From assembly GCA_028583605.1 (NCBI GenBank), contig CM053328.1, positions 31,603,578 to 31,667,577 of the forward strand: a stretch of DNA of 64,000 nucleotides, in the 5' to 3' direction. Shown here piece after piece: positions 57,901 to 64,000 of this stretch. Position numbers and translations under genes: made by a program. The notes under the pieces are model-generated. The model had not been told where the DNA came from. It ran no database searches and saw nothing but the letters and a program-made list of their open reading frames with translations. Every line of letters begins with the position of its first letter. The first letter of the stretch is position 1. The stretch is from Dastarcus helophoroides (lineage: Eukaryota > Arthropoda > Insecta > Coleoptera > Bothrideridae).

Positions 57901-59030
57901 CCCGAGTATAATTTAAAATTGACTTTTTTCTCAAAATTTTGAGTGAACACTCAAAATTTCGACCCTAATTGCAAACTTTCGTCTTTTTTCGCAACATTCT
58001 GAACCTAAACCTGAAATTTTGGCCTTTTAATGTCGAAAGTTTTACCTTAATCTTGAAATTTTGACTTTTTTCTCAAAATATTTTATTCTACAGTGGAAAA
58101 CTAATGCTTTTTTAATTGGACTTGAAGTCCAAAAAGTTAATAATAAAAATTTTGAAATTTTTGAAATTGTAGAGTCTTTCAAAGTATCTTTCACTAAAAA
58201 TTCAAGCTTTGAAATTTTATTTTGTTAAAAATTTAGTTTCAAACTCTTCAAATTTTAGCTTTACTCTAGACATGTTCATTTATTTTAATTTCATCAGAAA
58301 AGTCGTCTTTTTATTGAGAATTCGAGACAGTTTATTATTGTTTTCTGTCAAATTTTGTTTTTTCTGAAAGTGCCAAATCCAATTTTCTAAAATTATTGTT
58401 TTAAACACTTAATTTTGAATCAGGGATTTTAGATTTTATTTTAAAATTTAGATTCCTGATCCGAAAATTTTGATTTAGTTTCGAAATTTTCAGTTTAAAC
58501 AGTTATAAATTTTTCGTTTTTTTATTAAATAACGACATTGCTTTCATAATTCTTATTTCCATTTTTGTAAGAAATTTCGATTGTTTACTCGAAAGTTCAG
58601 TAAAATTTAGTATTTGAATATAAACTTTTGACTTTTCTTCTCAAAAATTCGATTTCAATTTTTACTTTTTTCCTAGTTGTTCGTTTAAAAATTCAAAATT
58701 TTTCCCTTCTCGGAACTTTTGGTGTTTTCTACTTTTCAAATCTTTTTATAAACCTTAAGTTATTTTGAAATTTCGACGTTTTTTTTCACAATTCAAAGTT
58801 TGCCATTTCAATATTGTTATTTTTTTGAATAATTTTTATTGTAACTTTTGAACTTCTTTTGTAATATTCCTGATTAAAGCGCTGGCTTTTCTCGGTAATG
58901 TGGTTTTGACCTTTTAGCGCTTTTTTAGAGTCTTTTGCCTTTTTAATACATTTTTTAGCTACTTGTTTTTGCCTAATTTGTTTTGTTCACCTTTTTTCCT
59001 TATGATAACGAAGGCCTCCACGGCTAGTCA
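54918..59030. other. Intron filler with a fold-back remnant
   Basis: A- and T-rich filler; polarity is A-rich to about 57450 and T-rich from there to about 58990. A remnant of the hammerhead-bearing repeat (GAGCAAGCTTTGTGG, TTTTTAATC, GGGACAAGATTTG) is at about 55485-55545. No gene. Confidence 0.5.
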
Positions 59031-59196
59031 GTGCAGGATATACTTCTTCCGGGATTGGACCGTGTCAAAGAACTACTAAAAGTGTTCTACGTTTCGTCCA
59101 TCATCGTAAGGGGCTTCTTCAGGATCAAAGGAACGTCGAACACTTTTAGTAGTTCTTTGACACGGTCCAATCCCGGAGCAAGTATATCCTGTACCT
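59030..59196. mobile_element. Penelope-like 3'-end hairpin
   Basis: The left arm (CAGGATATACTTCTTCCGGG, GGACCGTGTCAAAGAACTAC) is inverted in the right arm ending GTATATCCTG. It is the same 3' sequence as in 37297-38456, nearly without the part between. On the minus strand the ribozyme region keeps CTGAAGA but the cleavage triplet is GTA, and stem II is damaged. Confidence 0.7.
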
Positions 59197-59487
59197 TTTT
59201 CCATTATTTGATTGTGCCTAAAATCCGGTCTCTACTAATGATCTATTTTGTTTTACAATCTCTTAATTACAAGAAATTGCTATTTGCAAGATAAGGTTAA
59301 ATTCATCCATTAAGAAGAGGTTAAGTAGCGATGAAGTATGATTTAAAATACAAATGACTCAAAATTCGTTCCAATATTTTGAGAACTTTAGTCAAATGTT
59401 TATAGTGTATTACCTATTTGAATTTGAATTTATCCGTAAATTAAGACCGGGAAGATGATTTGCTAGAAAATATCACCAACTCTAAGG

Positions 59488-59679
59488 GTGCATTTATATT
59501 AGACACTTACACGTACACTTCTCTCTGACATAAGTGTCAACTATCTTGAGAGAAGCTTTCCGAGAGCTATCTACACAGCTGGGAGGCGATAGCTTCTCTC
59601 AGCATAGTTGACACTTAGGGAGAAAATATATTTATGTCAGAGAGAAATATACGGAATAAAGTGTCTAGTGTAAACGCAC
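59488..59679. mobile_element. Palindromic MITE, copy 1
   Basis: 192 bp, ends GTGCATTTATATTAGACAC and the inverted GTGTCTAGTGTAAACGCAC. The whole element folds on itself (ACATAAGTGTCAACTAT and inverted GTTGACACTTA; GAGAGAAGCT and AGCTTCTCTC). There is no coding capacity. A second copy is at 61870-62048. Confidence 0.8.
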
Positions 59680-59738
59680 TATTATGATTTGTGTAAAAGA
59701 ATATTTTCCTTTGGTGTAATATATTGACAATTACTCAC

Positions 59739-60387
59739 TTAAAATAGTTAAAGTCAATGCTGGATACATTTCCAGTGCAGAGTAGCTGGCATAAGTCCGG
59801 CAACCCTCTGGCCTTACAGCAAGGTGTGTGATCGATTCCATTGGCCAAACAGCTGAAAGTATCCGCAGCCCATGGGGCGCATATCATCAAATCTGTAATC
59901 TCTACAGTATCGGTAACAGCTGGATCACATAGTTTATTAATGCAGGTCTTATGAGCAATACCCTTATTGGCACAGCAACTCTTGATATCAGGTAATTGGG
60001 GAACCTCCCCTACTTTCTTTGGTTTGAGCTTTCCAGGCGTCACTGTTAATGATCGGACCTTGTAGCTAGGTAAGCTTGATCCATGAGAATTGATGGCGGT
60101 CACAGTTACTTCGTACATGGTAAATGGAGTGAGATCGTTTATAGTTGTGGTGTTTTGTGTGGATGGGACGTTAACGTGAATGGTGTGGCTTAGTGCTGTT
60201 TTGGGAGAGGAGCTGGAGAGCTCCAAAGGGTCATCGTCGTGTTCATCGAATGCGTGCAGGGAAGTTACGTTTACTGAGTAGAAACGAACCGACTCAGTAT
60301 TGGAAACGGGAGCACTCCAGTACACTTTGAGCGATGTTTCTGTTAGTGCTTCTACTTCTACGTCTTCCGGGGGGCTTGGAAGTAGCT
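59739..60387 (-). CDS. Exon 1 of visible part: FN3-a and most of DB module 1
   Basis: The acceptor is at 60389-60388 and the donor GTGAGT follows 59739. The exon begins with two bases of a split codon and ends with two bases of one (216 codons plus split ends). Residues 1-115 form an FN3 domain: VYWSAP is the B-strand tryptophan region, and YEVTVTAIN followed by HGSSLPS is the typical F-G region. Residues 137-216 are a DB module: it opens with a CC pair, has single Cys in between, a second CC pair in HTPCC, then CxxxC. The final two cysteines of this module are encoded by the next exon. The region near residues 44-64 is acidic and serine-rich and unusual for FN3. No start codon is visible, so this is an internal exon. 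Confidence 0.92.
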
Positions 60388-60689
60388 CTGAAATAAAAAA
60401 TAAACCTGTGGATCGTTTTGTTAAGATTTTAGAACTTTAAACGAATGATTTTCGAGGCTCTAGAGAAAATGACAAAAAACTTGAGGACAGATGCATTTTC
60501 TCCACGTTTTAGTGTTTTAAAGAGATTCTTTAGTAGTTAAAGTTTTTAAGAAATCTCTTTGATAATGTTAGATCTCCTAGTTGAAATATTTTGAAGATTT
60601 AGAGCTCCCAATTAGTTTCTAAAAATTTAAATTAATAACTTTATTACGTAATACTTTGAATAGAACACTTCTTAGTACATTTTTCCTCA

Positions 60690-61050
60690 AGTAGATATCA
60701 GAGAAGAGTTTAGCCTCTGTTATGGTCGACATACTGAGTTACCGTGCTTTTCTGTCTAAACTTTCTTATTCCTTGTACCAACTTTCAATTCAGAAGAGTT
60801 TTGCCTCTGGTATGGTGGACATACTCAGATTACCGTGCTCTGATGTTTTGAAATTGGCCGTTTTCATTTTTCATTTTCTGTATATTTTCGTTATATTTTA
60901 TTTTTCATTTATTGCTTATTTGTTCCTGAAGAAGCCCTGTACGATGGTGGGCGAAACGTCGAACACTTTTAGTAGTTCTTTGACACGGTTCAATTCCGGA
61001 AGAAGTATATCCTGGTAGTGACTCTGGCCGTGGAAGCCTTCGTTATCACC
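60690..61050 (+). mobile_element. Penelope-like 3' end, tandem-segment form, with second ribozyme candidate
   Basis: It matches the right arm of the 37297-38456 dimer, including the tandem 90-bp segment (GAAGAGTTTAGCCTCTG and GAAGAGTTTTGCCTCTG). It ends in GGCCGTGGAAGCCTTCGTTAT. The 60921-60965 part carries a complete ribozyme-like core. Only the 3' end is present. Confidence 0.75.
60921..60965 (+). ncRNA. Candidate hammerhead-like ribozyme, Penelope copy 2 (intact core)
   Basis: UGUUC, CUGAAGA, one A, GCCC, loop UGUACGAUGGU, GGGC, GAAAC, GUC, GAACA. All core and stem positions equal those at 38331-38375; the difference lies in the loop (UGU instead of CCU), as expected if stems are kept. 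Confidence 0.5.
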
Positions 61051-61869
61051 AGAGAATCATTACAGAATTCTGTCATCCAGAGGCAACTGATGAAGCACAT
61101 CAGAAGAAAAGATCGACACAAGTGACGCGATGGGATAAGGGAATTAATTTCATAAATCGCTTTCCGCCTTAAAATCTGCTATTTGCATCCAGTAAATTGT
61201 TTTCAGTTCGATTTAAAAATTATTACGTAAAGTGATATGTGAAAAACAACAACAAAAGTTACGGCTTTCTAGTTGAAACGGTTTCAGGGAAAACCGCATC
61301 GATATGCTGAAACAGCGTATTTCATTACATCGATTTAAATACTTTGCCAATTTCTCGCACATTTATTTTCCGACTACGTCCAGAAATAGTCTCTTTGTTT
61401 TCAAAGCGTATTGAAATTATATCGGTAAACCGTCTATTAAATAAGTTCTGGCACAAAAATGATAAAAAAATAAATCGATTACAACAGATATGATTGTTGG
61501 AATGTAGATCACGTTTCGTGGACAATTTTCAACCTGTTATTGGTATTTAGACTTTTAACTGCGTAGGAAACACATTTTATCTAGCACTAAGTAGACTATA
61601 TTGTTACTATATAACCTTTTTACTCGGTGAACACTGGATTAGATTCAATAAAACTAAACCAAAATTTTTCTGGAAACATTCCTGGAGCCCGGTCGATTTC
61701 TGCTTAAGGTTTGACAAATTTTAAGGTAAAGTTTATAAATTCTTGATACGAAAGATGATGTCGAATATCCTTACTGAAATATAAGTAGGAAAATCGGTTT
61801 ATTTTTCTGTTTTTCATGGCTCAATTACTAAAGCGATTTTTAACAAAAGTTGATGTAGACATTCCTTAC
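61051..61869. other. Intron sequence, no gene recognised
   Basis: AT-rich, not filler-like. A short minus-strand frame at 61325-61525 has no FN3, Ig or DB signature and is not an exon of the main gene. Confidence 0.4.
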
Positions 61870-62048
61870 GGCGCGTTTACACTAGACACTTTATTCCGTA
61901 CATTTCTCTGTGACATAAGTGTCAACTATCGTGAGAGAAGCTATCCGAAATTTATTTACACAGCTGAGAGTCTCGGATAGCTTCTCTCAGGATGGTTGAC
62001 ACTTAATATATCCTTATGTCAGAGGGAATTATGCGAAATAGTCTAGTG
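61870..62048. mobile_element. Palindromic MITE, copy 2, cut by a hAT-like insertion
   Basis: It aligns with 59488-59679 in the outer arms (GCGTTTACACTAGACAC, ATAAGTGTCAACTATCGTGA, GTTGACACTTA). Its right end stops after GTCTAGTG at 62048, where another element begins; copy 1 continues TAAACGCAC there. Confidence 0.7.
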
Positions 62049-62180
62049 CAGGGGTCGGCAAACTTTTAAACCGAAAGAGCCAGACGCAATAAAAAAATTG
62101 ATTTCGTGAATTTCAAAGAGCCACAAATTATTATTTCTGATTTTACATTTTATTTCAAAATTAAATCAGACAAAATATGA
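62049..62180. mobile_element. hAT-like terminal fragment
   Basis: It starts CAGGGGTCGGCAAACTTTT and continues with AGAGCCA words, typical of hAT-type ends. It sits exactly at the break in MITE copy 2, with GTCTAGTG as the presumed 8-bp target. The other end is not within the window. Confidence 0.6.
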
Positions 62181-64000
62181 GACAGTCTCTGAGTCATGTG
62201 GTCAAACGAAAATATATTCAGCCCGAAAATTTAGATCTTTACTTCAAAATTTGCCTTTTTTTTCCACAATTTCGACTTTTTTAACTCTTCTCTATATTAG
62301 TCTTTTTTTTATATCTAGTTTGTTCCCAAAATTAGATCTTCTTTCTTCTCGAAAACTCGACAATTTGTGGAAATGTTTACGTTTTTCTAATTCGACTTGC
62401 TGAAAGATTCGACTTATTTCTCAAAAAATCATCTTTTGTCGATTTTTTAATAAAAAAAAAGGGGAAATTTGAGGTAATTGGAGATGTTAAGTAAAATAGT
62501 TTTTGAAGATTTCGACCATTTTTTTCAGTTATCTTTTTTTGAAATTTAGATCTATTCCCAAAGATCACTTTTTTCCAAAAGTATATTTTTTTCGACTTCT
62601 AAATTGCGGCTTTTTTCGAGAACTTACTACATTCTTCTTAAAATTCGGCTTTTTACCAAATTTCGCCATTTTCCCCAAAATTGACTTTTTCTAAACATTT
62701 AAGCTTTTATTAGTTTTCAACAAATTTGGACTTGTTACGCAAAATTCGGTTTTTTTTTTCAAAATTTCGACTTTTAAAAGTCGACGATTTAGTGTTTTTG
62801 CAAACTGCGATTTTTTTGATAAAATTTATCAACATATTTCCAAAACGTTTGACTTAATAACAAAATTTGACTATCTTTAGGAAATTTTGACCTACAACAC
62901 TTTTAACACTTTTCTCGAAATACTTTTTAAAATTCGTTCTTTTTCCAAATTTGGCCATTTTGCCCAAATATTGACTTTTACTAATTGTTTAAACTTTTAT
63001 TTCTTTTCTACTTTGGACTCGTTTCGCAAAATTAAGTTATTCTCGAAATTTCGACTTTTAAAATTCGATATTTTATTTGATTTTTTCGACCAAATTCGTA
63101 AGTTTTCAAAATGTTTGACTTAATCTCAAAATTTTTTTCTTAAAATTTGACCTTTTGAAGTTTAACATTTTTCTCGAAACTGAAAGTTGTATCAACATTT
63201 TCTTTTCTTTCGAAATTTTTTTACCAATTTTCTATCAAAATGCAAGTGCATCTGATATTTTGAACATTTGGAGTTTTTTTAAATTCGTCTTGGTCTCGAA
63301 ATTTGAAATTCATTATCAATATTCTCTGGAAAGTTCGACGATTTTTTCCGAGCTTTGAATTATTAAAATTTCTCTTTTCGAAATTTTACAATTTTTCACA
63401 AAATTTAAATTTGTCTCAAAATTTCAGGGTTTAGTTTCACTGTCGAGATTCGACGTTTTTTTAATTGTATCACTTTTGAGAACTTTTAACAAACTCATTT
63501 TTTTCGAAATCTCTTTTTTTTCGAAATTCGGTATTTCTGGAGATTTCAACTTTTATTTCGATTTAAATTCATCTATTTTCAAATGTCAAAATTTGATTTT
63601 TTTTTTCAAAATTTAACTTTCTTTGGGAAATTTTGACCTTCTTTTAAAATTCAATACTTTTCTCAAAACTGGAAGTTTTATCGATATTTCTCTTTTCTTT
63701 CGAAATTATTTTACCAATTTTCTCAAAATTCGAATTTATTAGAAAATTTGGATTTTTTTAAATCGTCTTGTTCTCGAAATTTCAAATTTCTTCTTAAAAT
63801 TTAAATTTCTCTGGAAAATTGCAAACTTTTTGTCGAAATTTCGAGCTTTCCTTAAAATTTTCACTTTTTCCTTAAAATTTTTTTCTAAAATTTGACATTT
63901 CTCTTTTTCTCTGAAAAACTTCGACCTTTTTAAAATTCGACAATTTTATTTAAGCTTCCAGTTTATTTTTATAATTTCTCTATTTGATATTTTATAGGTT
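62181..64000. other. Intron or upstream filler, T-rich polarity
   Basis: 1.8 kb of TTTCGACTTTTT, AAAATTTCGA and similar words. No exon with FN3, DB or Ig signature; the missing 5' part of the main gene is outside the window. Confidence 0.6.

Larger units (their letters stand above)
24449..60387 (-). other. Gene span: Ig/FN3/DB-domain transmembrane protein (5'-partial)
   Basis: This is the whole visible part of one minus-strand gene. Eleven exons (60387-59739, 54917-54575, 39509-39182, 36984-36809, 36392-36254, 36177-36048, 35471-35279, 27169-26923, 26722-26169, 25332-24778, 24652-24449) all have AG acceptors, GT donors and compatible phases, and give about 1171 residues without a frame break. 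Domain order is FN3, DB, FN3, DB, FN3, FN3, Ig, Ig, DB, FN3, transmembrane, tail. This resembles the nematode and arthropod proteins annotated as Ig-like and fibronectin type-III domain-containing, which also carry DB modules. The first visible exon begins with split phase just after an expected DB tail, so more exons lie to the right of the window. A cell-surface adhesion or receptor role is inferred from the domains only. Confidence 0.9.

Noticed and set aside
61325..61525. Possible upstream exon of the Ig/FN3/DB gene
   Set aside because: The frame has no FN3, DB or Ig features and no splice sites in the phase needed at 60387.

Overview
The window is eukaryotic and most likely from an insect (order not determinable). 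It has multi-exon genes with GT-AG introns, a mariner element, several non-LTR retroelement fragments and Penelope-like element (PLE) pieces. Very AT-rich filler dominates everything between exons. Two protein-coding genes can be reconstructed with confidence.

The main gene is on the minus strand, with eleven exons from 60387 down to 24449. Its 5' end lies beyond the right edge. All eleven exons join in consistent phase and give about 1171 residues. The product is a single-pass membrane protein of the family annotated as 'Ig-like and fibronectin type-III domain-containing', with three 12-cysteine DB modules. The order is FN3, DB, FN3, DB, FN3, FN3, Ig, Ig, DB, FN3, transmembrane segment, cytoplasmic tail with an NPSY motif.

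The second gene is on the plus strand at 45425-48530, nested in the 15-kb intron of the first. It encodes a galactose mutarotase (aldose 1-epimerase)-fold protein. All three catalytic positions (two His and one Glu) are replaced, and a roughly 190-residue insert interrupts the fold. Exon 3 carries three apparent frame changes whose sum restores the frame, so it is either damaged or contains sequence errors.

The left 24 kb is intergenic. It holds decayed non-LTR retroelements (2640-3600, 6890-8290, 12258-13160, 15020-15490, 20488-20960, 22822-22925, 23100-23440), a 1.3-kb purine microsatellite (13160-14425) growing from a retroelement tail, and a mariner with both inverted repeats (18096-19516).

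The introns hold a 3-kb tandem array (about 30020-33180), an inverted PLE dimer with a 15-bp target duplication (37297-38456), two solo LTRs (39991-40312 and 54104-54430), another retroelement fragment (40324-41090), a hAT-like non-autonomous element with an 8-bp target duplication (49475-51171), further PLE 3' ends (59030-59196 and 60690-61050) and two palindromic MITEs (59488-59679 and 61870-62048).

The most interesting signal is RNA-like. A dispersed, often fold-back repeat (about ten copies) carries a hammerhead-ribozyme-like core. Its stem II shows two compensatory base-pair changes between copies. A second, different hammerhead-like core sits in the PLE 3' ends. Neither has been computed or tested here.
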